DNA from: a bacterium
GTDB taxonomy: Bacteria; Planctomycetota; J058; JAJDCP01
DNA: 11,739 nt
Assembly: GCA_030428695.1 (NCBI GenBank)
Contig: JAUIEM010000319.1
Coordinates: 1-11,739 of the forward strand
Reading direction: 5' to 3'
A model generated the notes under the pieces. That model saw nothing but the letters and a program-made list of their open reading frames with translations. It searched no databases and was not told the origin of the DNA. The stretch's first letter is position 1. Every line of letters begins with the position of its first letter. Below are positions 1 to 6,475 of this stretch, one piece after another. A program made the position numbers and the translations under genes.

Positions 1-246
1 CGCCAGATGGCGTTCGGCGGCGGTACCCCGAACTTCCTGACCCAGGAGGACATGCGCCGGTTCGTCGCTGGCATCGACGCCCGTACCAACAAGGCACCGG
101 ACCACGAGCGCTCCATCGAGGTGGACGCTTGCACGGAGTGTGACGGCATCTGGCTCGACAAGGGCGAGCTCGAGGAGCTGCGCGGCCACGAGACCACGAA
201 GGGCCGCAGCATCTTCGGGATGCTGTTCGGCGACGTCACGCAGTGA
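1..246 (+). CDS. Zinc-ribbon protein, TFIIB-type (5' partial)
   Basis: This is the 3' end of a gene entering from the left edge; the frame is open from base 1 and ends at TGA 244-246. The visible 81 residues include CTECDGIWLDKGELEEL, the second half of a zf-TFIIB zinc ribbon (CxxC-DGxWLDxGELE), ending about 22 residues before the C-terminus. Such proteins are usually small and their role is unknown; zinc binding is expected from the family. The usual first CxxC, normally about 20 residues upstream of the second, is absent: there is no Cys in the visible residues before CTEC. The missing pair may lie further upstream of the window, or this may be a degenerate second ribbon. The next gene starts 43 bases downstream on the same strand, so the two could be co-transcribed. 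Family call is good; function is unknown. Confidence 0.75.
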   Translation, partial: RQMAFGGGTPNFLTQEDMRRFVAGIDARTNKAPDHERSIEVDACTECDGIWLDKGELEELRGHETTKGRSIFGMLFGDVTQ

Positions 247-289
247 TGGCGCGCGAGCCATTCCCCCCCAGCACCGGAGGACCCCGACG

Positions 290-1372
290 ATGAGCGCCTA
301 CGCCCTGATCCTCGCCGGCGGCTCCGGCACCCGCTTCTAGCCCCGCAGCCGGGTCGACCGCCCGAAGCACCTGCTCTCTTTGGCGGGCTCGGACAGCCTG
401 TTGCAGCAGGCGGTGCAGCGGGTCTCCAAGGCGATCGATGCGAAGAACATCTACATCGTCACCAACGAGGTGCAGCGCGCCGCGGTGCTCGAGCAGCTCC
501 CCGATGTTCCCCCCGAGCAGGTCGTCGCGGAGCCCTTCGGCCGCGACACCGCCGCCGCGATCGGGCTCGGCTGCGCGCTGATCGCGCGGCGCGACCCCGA
601 GGCCGAGGTCGTCGTCACGCCTTCGGACCACCTGATCCGCCCGACCTCGAAGTTCGTCGAGATCCTCAAGGCGGCGATCGGCCACGTGCGCAAGACCGAC
701 GACGTCGTCGTGTTCGGCATCCCGCCGAGCTTCCCCTCGACCGCCTACGGCTATGTCGAGCGCGGCCGCCCGCTCGACGCGAAGCTCGCGGTCGAGGCCT
801 ACGAGGTGAAGTGCTTCCGCGAGAAGCCGGACAAGGAGACCGCGCAGCGCTTCGTCGACAGCGGCAACTTCTACTGGAACAGCGGCATCTTCGTGTGGAG
901 CGCGCGGCGCCTGCTCGCCGGTCTCGAGAAGCACCTGCCGGACACCAGGGCCGGGCTGGCCGAGATCGCCGCCGCCGCCGGCAGCGACCACTTCAGCGCC
1001 GTGCTGCACGAGCGCTACGAGGGCTTCGAGAAGATCTCGGTCGACTTCGCCTTCCTCGAGAAGATCGAACGCGGCCTGACCGTGATCGAGGCGACCTACC
1101 AGTGGAACGACATCGGCTCCTGGAACTCCCTCGAGAAGATCTACCACAAGGACCGCGACGGCAACACGCTGCTCGGCAAGGTCCTCTGCCTCGACGTCGA
1201 GAACACCGCGGTGTGGACCGACGAGCACCGGCTGGTCGGCCTGATCGGCGTGCGCGACCTGATCGTCGTGCAGACCGCCGACGCGACCCTGATCTGCCCG
1301 CGCTCCGAGGTCGAGCGCGTCAAGGAGCTGGTCAAGCTGCTGCACGAGCGCGACCTCGAGGCCTACACCTGA
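290..1372 (+). pseudogene. manC: Mannose-1-phosphate guanylyltransferase, interrupted by in-frame TAG
   Basis: This enzyme family makes GDP-mannose from mannose-1-phosphate and GTP in the cytoplasm, feeding polysaccharide and glycan synthesis. The natural start is ATG 290, with GGAGG at 276-280. Translation gives MSAYALILAGGSGTRF, then TAG at 338-340, then PRSRVDRPKHLL in the same frame. The family signature is GGSGTRxWPxSR, so the TAG replaces the invariant Trp17 (TGG to TAG). The rest is intact: PSDHLI (about 111-116), TAYGYVE (151-157), FREKP (176-180), FYWNSGIF (194-201), SVDFAFLEK and WNDIGSW (272-278). The length of about 360 residues is normal for a single-domain GMP. Restarting at TTG 380 would remove the nucleotide-binding loop and should be inactive. 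The sequence shows either a recent nonsense mutation or a base error; nothing else has decayed. The stop overlaps the ruvX start by one base. Confidence 0.88.
338..340 (+). other. In-frame TAG replacing the signature Trp codon
   Basis: This amber codon sits between GGSGTRF and PRSR in the guanylyltransferase frame, where the family has Trp (TGG). It is one G-to-A change away from the expected codon. Amber reassignment is unlikely because the AsmA-like gene in this window ends at a normal TAG (6435-6437). Confidence 0.9.
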
Positions 1373-1794
1373 TGGGCGAGGGCCAGGGCCGCCGGCTCGG
1401 CATCGACTGGGGCACCAAGCGGGTCGGCGTCGCCCTCAGCGACGCCCTCGGCCTGACCGCGCGGGGCCTGACCTGCCTGACCGGCGGAGACGAGCGCGTG
1501 ATCTCCGAGCTGGCGGGACTTGCCCGCCAGCACGAGGTCGTCGAGGTCGTCGTCGGCCTGCCCCGCAACATGAACGCGACCCTCGGACCCCAGGCCGCGC
1601 GGGCCCGGGCCTTCGCCGAGGCCCTCGAGAAGGCGGTCGAGCTGCCGGTGCAGCTGTGGGACGAGCGGCTGAGCTCCGCCGAGGCCGAGCGCCACCTCAA
1701 GCACGCAGGGCTGTCCCGCAAGAAGCGCAAGGCGCGCCTCGACCAGGTCGCGGCGGCGCTGATCCTGCAGAGCTACCTCGACGCGCGCAGCTAA
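1372..1794 (+). CDS. ruvX: Holliday junction resolvase-like nuclease RuvX/YqgF
   Basis: The product is a 140-residue RNase H-fold protein of the YqgF/RuvX family. Members act as putative Holliday junction resolvases and are implicated in 16S rRNA 5'-end processing. The N-terminal strand carries RLGIDWGTKRVGVALSD (canonical LGxDxGxKRIGVA) with catalytic Asp12. VVVGLPRNMN (about 59-68) matches the conserved VxGLPxxxxG strand. DERLSS (97-102) supplies the second acidic residue, Glu98. RLDQVAAALILQSYL supplies the third, Asp124. All three active-site acids are present and the length is typical. The start ATG overlaps the upstream TGA (TGATG), which indicates translational coupling to the guanylyltransferase gene. 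A GAGG about 10 bases upstream can serve as ribosome binding site. The premature TAG in the upstream gene could have polar effects on ruvX. Confidence 0.93.
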   Translation: MGEGQGRRLGIDWGTKRVGVALSDALGLTARGLTCLTGGDERVISELAGLARQHEVVEVVVGLPRNMNATLGPQAARARAFAEALEKAVELPVQLWDERLSSAEAERHLKHAGLSRKKRKARLDQVAAALILQSYLDARS

Positions 1795-1813
1795 TGACTC
1801 AGCGTAGGTTCTG

Positions 1814-2020
1814 TCCAGGCTCGACGGGCGGGGGTAAACCCCGCCCCTACCGGAATTTCGAGCAGTCCAGGCTCGACGGGCGGGGGTAAACCCCGCCCCT
1901 ACCGGAATTTCGAGCAGTCCAGGCTCGACGGGCGGGGGTAAACCCGCCCCTACCGGAATTTCGAGCAGTCCAGGCTCGACGGGCGGGGGTAAACCCCGCC
2001 CCTACCGGAATTTCGAGCAG
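1814..2020. repeat. Four tandem 52-bp palindrome-bearing repeats
   Basis: Four head-to-tail copies lie at 1814-1865, 1866-1917, 1918-1968 and 1969-2020. Each unit starts TCCAGGCTCGAC and ends AATTTCGAGCAG. Copies 1, 2 and 4 are identical by eye; copy 3 is 51 bases because it has lost one C from a C run. Each unit contains an 8-bp hairpin, GGGCGGGG / CCCCGCCC with loop GTAAA (copy 1: 1826-1846). Copy 3 can still form a 7-bp stem. The array lies between convergent genes (ruvX and the DHH gene), a usual place for REP/BIME-like elements and for bidirectional termination. Near-identity suggests recent expansion. There are no variable spacers, so this is not a CRISPR. Confidence 0.93.
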
Positions 2021-2034
2021 TGATGGGACAACAT

Positions 2035-2063
2035 GTAGGGGAGGGGTTTACCCCCTCCCGTCG
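2035..2063 (-). repeat. Inverted, diverged fifth copy of the palindrome
   Basis: On the plus strand this element reads GTAGGGGAGGGG, loop TTTAC, CCCCTCCCGTCG. It matches the reverse complement of the hairpin core in the tandem repeats, including the flanking GTAG and GTCG. It differs by an A and a T replacing a C and a G at paired positions, so the 8-bp stem (2039-2046 with 2052-2059) is kept by a compensatory double change. The repeat-unit flanks TCCAGG and AATTTCGAGCAG are not recognisable here. Confidence 0.8.
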
Positions 2064-2104
2064 TACTTCGGGAACGGACATCCCCTCGCGGGAACAGAAC
2101 TTCG

Positions 2105-2129
2105 GCTGAGGTCAGCAAGGCCTCTCAGC
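2105..2129. terminator. Weak hairpin downstream of convergent genes
   Basis: GCTGAG (2105-2110) can pair with CTCAGC (2124-2129), and GAGG with CCTC inside it. It lies just beyond the DHH gene stop (read on the minus strand) and could contribute to termination. There is no U-tract on either strand, so support is weak. The rest of the 1795-2146 gap shows no gene. Confidence 0.25.
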
Positions 2130-2146
2130 TGCCGCCCCCCTCGGGC

Positions 2147-3082
2147 TCAGCCGTCGGCGGTGATCTGCTCGATCAGCTCCTGGCGCACCTTCTCGGCCTG
2201 GTCGTTGTCGACCTGGCAGGTGCCCGCGGCGGCGTGTCCCCCGCCGCCGTGCTTCAGGCACAGCTCGCCGACGACCGTCTTCGAGCTGCGGTCGAGGATG
2301 CTCTTGCCGATCGCGAAGACGGTGTTCTGCTTTTGCCGGCCCCAGAGGATGTGCATCGAGATGTTGCAGGGCGGGAACAGCGCGTAGACGAAGAAGCGGT
2401 TGGTCGCCCAGATCGTCTCCTCTTCGCGCATGTCGAGCACGACGAGGTTCTTGTCCCGTTTCCCGACCCGCTCGATCTGCTCCTTCGCCCGCTCCTGGTG
2501 CTCGAAGTACAGCTTGACCCGCTCGCGCACGTCGGGCAGGCCGAGGATCTCGTCGACGTCGTGGTCGCGGCAGTAGTCGATCAGGTTGAGCATCAGCTCG
2601 TAGTTCGAGATGCGGAAGTCGCGGAAGCGCCCGAGGCCCGTGCGCGGGTCCATCATGTAGTTGACGAGCACCCAGCCCTCGGGATAGAGGATCTCTTCTT
2701 TGGAGTACTGCGCCGAGTCGGCCTTGTCGACCGCGACCAGCATGTCCTGGTTGATGTTCGGGAAGCGTTCCTTGCCCCCGAAGTGCTCGTACACGACCCG
2801 CGCGGCGGACGGCGCGTCGGGGTCGATGATGTAGTTGTCCGGCCGCTCATCACCTATGCGCTGGGTCTCGCTGAGGTGGTGGTCGAAGCACAGGTACACC
2901 CCCTCGACGTAGGGCAGGTTGGTCGTGATGTCCTTGTCGGTGCACTCGATCTTGCCGTCCTGCATGTCCTTGGGATGGACGAAGAGGATGTCGCCGATCA
3001 TGTCGAGCTCTTTGAGCAAGGCGCCGCAGACCAGACCGTCGAAGTCACTCCGGGTCACGAGGCGGTAGGGTCCTTCGCTCAT
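2147..3082 (-). CDS. DHH-family phosphoesterase (exopolyphosphatase/nanoRNase-like)
   Basis: The 311-residue product is a two-domain DHH/DHHA1 phosphoesterase, a family of Mn-dependent hydrolases of phosphodiester or phosphoanhydride bonds in the cytoplasm. Motif I is TRSDFDG (10-16), with Asp13 and Asp15. HPKDMQDG (36-43) gives Asp39, the DHH triad is FDHH (66-69), and VDKADSAQY (118-126) gives further acidic ligands. The C-terminal DHHA1 substrate loop is GGGGHAAAG (279-287), a slightly shortened form of GGGHxxAAG. Length suits the group often annotated as exopolyphosphatase-like. The substrate (polyphosphate, nanoRNA, cyclic dinucleotide or linear pNp) cannot be told from sequence. The start is supported by GAGAGGAGAGATCATG. 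The gene is divergent from the methyltransferase and convergent with ruvX. Confidence 0.9.
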   Translation of the reverse strand: MSEGPYRLVTRSDFDGLVCGALLKELDMIGDILFVHPKDMQDGKIECTDKDITTNLPYVEGVYLCFDHHLSETQRIGDERPDNYIIDPDAPSAARVVYEHFGGKERFPNINQDMLVAVDKADSAQYSKEEILYPEGWVLVNYMMDPRTGLGRFRDFRISNYELMLNLIDYCRDHDVDEILGLPDVRERVKLYFEHQERAKEQIERVGKRDKNLVVLDMREEETIWATNRFFVYALFPPCNISMHILWGRQKQNTVFAIGKSILDRSSKTVVGELCLKHGGGGHAAAGTCQVDNDQAEKVRQELIEQITADG

Positions 3083-3165
3083 GATCTCTCCTCTCGTGCG
3101 CTGGCGTGCATGCCCCGCTCCGGGTCCAGCGACCCGACGCCTGTCCGGTGATCCATGGTCACGCT

Positions 3166-3194
3166 AGTATAGGGCGCGGACCCCCGCGTCGCCA
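3166..3194 (-). promoter_or_regulatory. Possible promoter of the DHH gene
   Basis: Read on the minus strand, TATACT (3171-3166) is a 5/6 match to the sigma70 -10 box and lies about 84 bases upstream of the DHH start codon. The hexamer 17 bases upstream, TGGCGA (3194-3189), is a poor -35 (3/6). It is a candidate only. Confidence 0.35.
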
Positions 3195-3197
3195 TCC

Positions 3198-3224
3198 CGG
3201 CCTCGCATTCGGCCTGCGAGGCCG
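3198..3224. repeat. Perfect 9-bp inverted repeat in divergent intergenic region
   Basis: CGGCCTCGC (3198-3206) and GCGAGGCCG (3216-3224) form a perfect inverted repeat around a 9-base spacer. It sits just upstream of the candidate DHH promoter and between two divergent genes. It could be an operator for a dimeric regulator or a chance GC-rich palindrome. Confidence 0.4.
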
Positions 3225-3324
3225 CACCCCGCAGCGCCCGCCGGGAGCGACCCGCGCGCCGTCCGTCCGTGCAATCGCCACCCCGAACGGGTAGGGTAGC
3301 CACGTCACCGATCAGGAGCCGACC

Positions 3325-4494
3325 ATGGCCGCGTACGAAGACGTCCTCTCGGACGAGGTGAAGAAGTTCAAGGACTACGAGGCGGAGGAATCGGCCTTCG
3401 CCCACTACGTGTACGACACCTACCTCGCGCGGCTCCTGCGCTCCGCCTTTCCCTACGACAGCTTCGCCGCGATGCTCGAGCACTACGCCCGGGCCGCCGC
3501 CGAGCGGCGCGGGGCGCCGGTGCGGGTGGTGTCCCTCGGCAGCGGGAACTGCGACGTCGAGCTCGCCCTCGCCTGTGTCGAGGGGCTCGACTGCCGCTTC
3601 ACCTGCTACGACATCAACCCCCACATGGCCGAGCGGGCGCGGGAGCGGGCCGCCGAGCGCGGCGTCGAGGAGCGCTTCGACTTCCGCCAGGCCGACCTGA
3701 ACAAGATCCAGCTCGAGGGGCCCTACGACCTGGTGATCGCGAACCACTCCCTGCACCACTTCGTCGAGCTCGAGCACATCTTCGACCAGGTGCACGACGC
3801 GATGGAGCCAGAGTCGGTGTTCCTGGTCAACGACATGATCGGCCGCAACGGCCACATGTTCTACGGCACCACCCTCGAGCTGACCAACCGCCTCTGGAGC
3901 CTCTTGCCCAAGGAGCTGAAGCAGAACCGCGCGACCCTGATGCACACGCCCTCCCGCTACCAGTTCGACCAGTCCGTCGCGAACTTCGAGGGCATCCGCG
4001 CCGCGGACATCGTGCCCTGCCTCGAGGAGCGCTTCCGCTTCCGCGACTTCGCGCCCTTCTTTCCCCTGGTCAACCGCTTCTTCGACCGCGACTTCGGGCC
4101 GAACTTCGCGCTCGACGACCCCCTGCACCGCGCCTTCATCGACCTGATCATCGCCCTCGACGAGCGGGCGAGCCGCGAGCACCTCCTGCGGCCGACCCAG
4201 ATGCTCGCTTGCCTGACCCGGTCCAACGCCCCTGCGAGCGAGCCTCGATGGCTGTTCTACCGGACACCGGGCGAGCTGTGCGCGGTCGAGGAGAAGCTGT
4301 ACGAGGTGTTCGAGCCCACCGTGGCCGTCAGCCTCGACGAGGAGCGGCCGAGCCTCGCCCGCCTCGCGACCCTGCTGCGGATGAGCGCGCTGCAGACCCT
4401 GCTGTTGGTGCGCTCGAACCCGACGGGGCTGAAGCTGATCCGCTTCGCGCGTCAGTCGCTGGTCCGCCTGCGCGACCGCCTCCGAGGCGGTTGA
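3325..4494 (+). CDS. Class I SAM-dependent methyltransferase
   Basis: The 389-residue protein has a Rossmann-type methyltransferase core at about residues 65-180. VVSLGSGNCD (68-77) is motif I, the glycine loop that binds AdoMet. CYDINPHM (94-101) supplies the acidic residue (Asp96) for the ribose hydroxyls. FRQADLN (120-126) is motif III-like, and DLVIANHSLHHF (135-146) is motif IV with the following helix. A long extension follows (about 180-389), rich in aromatic and basic residues. It includes a hydrophobic C-terminal segment around SALQTLLLV and ends in a basic tail, so it may define the substrate or touch the membrane. The substrate cannot be assigned. ATG 3325 is supported by CAGGAG seven bases upstream. 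The gene is divergent from the DHH gene, with 242 bases between them. No truncation is seen. Confidence 0.85.
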   Translation: MAAYEDVLSDEVKKFKDYEAEESAFAHYVYDTYLARLLRSAFPYDSFAAMLEHYARAAAERRGAPVRVVSLGSGNCDVELALACVEGLDCRFTCYDINPHMAERARERAAERGVEERFDFRQADLNKIQLEGPYDLVIANHSLHHFVELEHIFDQVHDAMEPESVFLVNDMIGRNGHMFYGTTLELTNRLWSLLPKELKQNRATLMHTPSRYQFDQSVANFEGIRAADIVPCLEERFRFRDFAPFFPLVNRFFDRDFGPNFALDDPLHRAFIDLIIALDERASREHLLRPTQMLACLTRSNAPASEPRWLFYRTPGELCAVEEKLYEVFEPTVAVSLDEERPSLARLATLLRMSALQTLLLVRSNPTGLKLIRFARQSLVRLRDRLRGG

Positions 4495-4544
4495 GGCGCG
4501 CGGTCAGGGCTTCCGTCCCGAGCTGTGCGGGAGGCCGGCAGGGC

Positions 4545-4573
4545 TTCAACCGGTCCGCGGGCTGTGCTATGAT
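4545..4573 (+). promoter_or_regulatory. Probable promoter of the AsmA-like gene
   Basis: TATGAT (4568-4573) is a 5/6 -10 box preceded by TG and one base (extended -10). TTCAAC (4545-4550), 17 bases upstream, is a weak -35 (3/6). The predicted start of transcription is near 4580, about 37 bases before ATG 4617. This fits separate transcription from the methyltransferase gene. Confidence 0.5.
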
Positions 4574-4616
4574 GTCAGCCCTCGCGGGGCTTCCCGCGAC
4601 TTTCCGGAGATCTCCG

Positions 4617-6437
4617 ATGACCGCCCAGAAACCCAGACGCCGTTGGCTCAAGCGCATCCTGATCGGCTTCGTGTTGCTGATCGCGCTGCTCGTGCTCAAC
4701 GTGCTGTTCCCGAACATCCTGATCGCGCCGATCGCGAAGGGGCAGATCGAGTCCGGCATGTCCGGCGCCCTGACCCTGCAGGCCCGCATCCGCGGGCTCT
4801 CCCTCGACTTCTTCGGACGCAACGAGGTCACGGGCCTCGAGCTGCGCCAGGACGAGCAGAGCCTCGACGACGCGCCGCCGATCTCGTGCGAGACGCTCGC
4901 GATCGGCGTCAACGCCCTCGGCCTGACGGCGGACACCGTCGAGATCAGCACGATCGAGGTCAAGGGCCTGCGGGTCGAGAGCGAACTCGACAGCACCGGG
5001 CTCTCGGTCACGCGGATGTTCGGCTCGCGCTCGCCGGAGCCGAAGGAGCCGGCGGCGGAACCGCAGCCGGAGCCCGCGCCGGCCGAGCCCCCCGCCGAGG
5101 AGACCTCCGTCGAGCCGGTGGTCGGCGGCGTCGCCCTCGAGCGCGTGCGGATCGAGGACGTCGCGGTCGTGATCAACACCCGCACCTTGCGCGCGCCGGT
5201 CGACGCGCCGGACAAGCCGGTGTGGGTGCCGGAGAAGCTCGAGGTGCGCGGCTTCTACCTGCGCATCGACAAGGTGCTGGTGTCGCGCAAGGGCGAGCTG
5301 CTCGCCTCCTTCCCCTGGGCCCTCGGCGCGAGCTTCTACTACAACGACCGGCTGCTCGGCGAGATCGCGCTGAAGGGGAAGGTCGCGGCCCTCGAGAACA
5401 ACACCGTGCTCGCGTCGATCGACGCGCAGCTCTCGGGGCTGGACCTCAACCCCTACTTCGACCTGCGCGGCTCCGGCACGATGAGCGCGGAGACGCGGGT
5501 GCCCCTGAACGAGGTGCTCAAGACCACGGCGACGCTCGCGCTGCGGGTGCCGGAGGTGGTCGTGTCCGGCATCTCCTCCTCGGGCCTCGAGGCGAGCCTC
5601 GACCTGAACGAGGAGAGGCTGGTCACCGCCCTCGAGGTCGGCGACCTGAAGGGCGGTAGCTTCGCGCTCAACGGCCAGATCGCCCACGGCGAGGACGACC
5701 TGCCCTGGAGCGGCAACTTCGAGATGCGCGACCTGCCGGTCACCAAGGACTGGTTCGTGTGGCTCGAGCACCTCAACCCGGTGTTCGCCTTCGCGACCGT
5801 GCCCGAGGACGTGACCGGCAAGTTCTCCCTGTCGCTCAACGTCAACAGCCGCGGGGACGACCTCGACAAGCAGCTCGCCGCGCTCGACGCGAGCGGCAGC
5901 ATCCGCTCCCGCGAGCTCGGCGTGCAGAGCCCGATCTTCGCGGGCCTCGGGGCGCTGCTGAAGGAGGACAGCTGGAACCCGATGACCTTCACCGACTTCT
6001 CGGAGAGCTTCACGATCCGCAAGGGCCAGGTGACGACCTCGGACATCCCGCTGGTGCGCGGCCGCTCGCGCATCGTGCTCAGCGGGACGACCAGCCTGGA
6101 GAGCGAGCTCGACTACGGGCTGAAGCTCGAGGCGATCGACGGTCGGGACCTGTCCGCCCTCAACCTCGGCAAGCGCCTGATCAAGGTGACGGGCTCGGTC
6201 AGCGATCCCCAGCTGAAGACCCCGAGCTCCCTGAGTGAGCTGCTCGGCGGGACCATCGAGGACCTGCTGCGCAATCCCCAGGGCCTCGGCGAGACCCTGC
6301 AGGGCATCTTCGGGGATGACGAGGATGACGGGGACGGGGAATCGACCGACCCTCAGGAGAAGGCCGACGAGGTCCAGGAGAAGATCGACGAGGCGCTGCG
6401 CCGCTTCGGCGGCGGGCTCTTCCCGCGCCGGGAGTAG
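4617..6437 (+). CDS. AsmA-like membrane-anchored periplasmic protein
   Basis: This 606-residue protein has a basic N-terminus (KPRRRWLKR) and one hydrophobic segment at about 14-30 with no obvious cleavage site, suggesting an inner-membrane anchor with a periplasmic body. A Pro/Glu/Ala-rich linker (about 139-167) separates a short N-terminal part from a long region of alternating beta strands. The C-terminal part (LVRGRSRIVLSGTTSL..., then KRLIKVTGSVSDPQLKTPS) resembles the AsmA_2 end of AsmA-family proteins. These are elongated, TamB/YhdP-related, and linked to phospholipid transport to the outer membrane. The tail has an acidic cluster DDEDDGDGE (567-575) and a short predicted helix. ATG 4617 has GGAG eight bases upstream; the frame is open further upstream but overlaps the methyltransferase gene without a better site. 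It ends in TAG. The AsmA assignment is by pattern, and the lipid-transfer role is inference. Confidence 0.72.
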   Translation: MTAQKPRRRWLKRILIGFVLLIALLVLNVLFPNILIAPIAKGQIESGMSGALTLQARIRGLSLDFFGRNEVTGLELRQDEQSLDDAPPISCETLAIGVNALGLTADTVEISTIEVKGLRVESELDSTGLSVTRMFGSRSPEPKEPAAEPQPEPAPAEPPAEETSVEPVVGGVALERVRIEDVAVVINTRTLRAPVDAPDKPVWVPEKLEVRGFYLRIDKVLVSRKGELLASFPWALGASFYYNDRLLGEIALKGKVAALENNTVLASIDAQLSGLDLNPYFDLRGSGTMSAETRVPLNEVLKTTATLALRVPEVVVSGISSSGLEASLDLNEERLVTALEVGDLKGGSFALNGQIAHGEDDLPWSGNFEMRDLPVTKDWFVWLEHLNPVFAFATVPEDVTGKFSLSLNVNSRGDDLDKQLAALDASGSIRSRELGVQSPIFAGLGALLKEDSWNPMTFTDFSESFTIRKGQVTTSDIPLVRGRSRIVLSGTTSLESELDYGLKLEAIDGRDLSALNLGKRLIKVTGSVSDPQLKTPSSLSELLGGTIEDLLRNPQGLGETLQGIFGDDEDDGDGESTDPQEKADEVQEKIDEALRRFGGGLFPRRE

Positions 6438-6448
6438 ACCCGTCACAT

Positions 6449-6475
6449 TGACCGGGTTGGCCCGGCGCGCGGTCA
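6449..6475. terminator. Hairpin between convergent genes, possible bidirectional terminator
   Basis: CCGGG (6452-6456), loop TTGG and CCCGG (6461-6465) form a tight stem. Alternatively TGACCG (6449-6454) pairs with CGGTCA (6470-6475), overlapping the stop codon of the minus-strand gene. It lies in the 35-base gap between the convergent AsmA-like and Tctex-1-like genes. No U-tract follows on either strand. Confidence 0.35.

Noticed and set aside
338..340. Amber codon reassigned to an amino acid
   Set aside because: The AsmA-like gene ends at TAG 6435-6437 in a sensible place, so TAG acts as a stop here.
1814..2020. CRISPR array
   Set aside because: The whole 52-base unit repeats with no unique spacers, each unit carries a long GC hairpin, and no cas genes are nearby.
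4209..4616. An upstream extension of the AsmA-like frame
   Set aside because: It overlaps the methyltransferase gene and translates as Arg/Pro-rich shadow sequence. ATG 4617 has a ribosome site, a promoter and a membrane anchor right after it.
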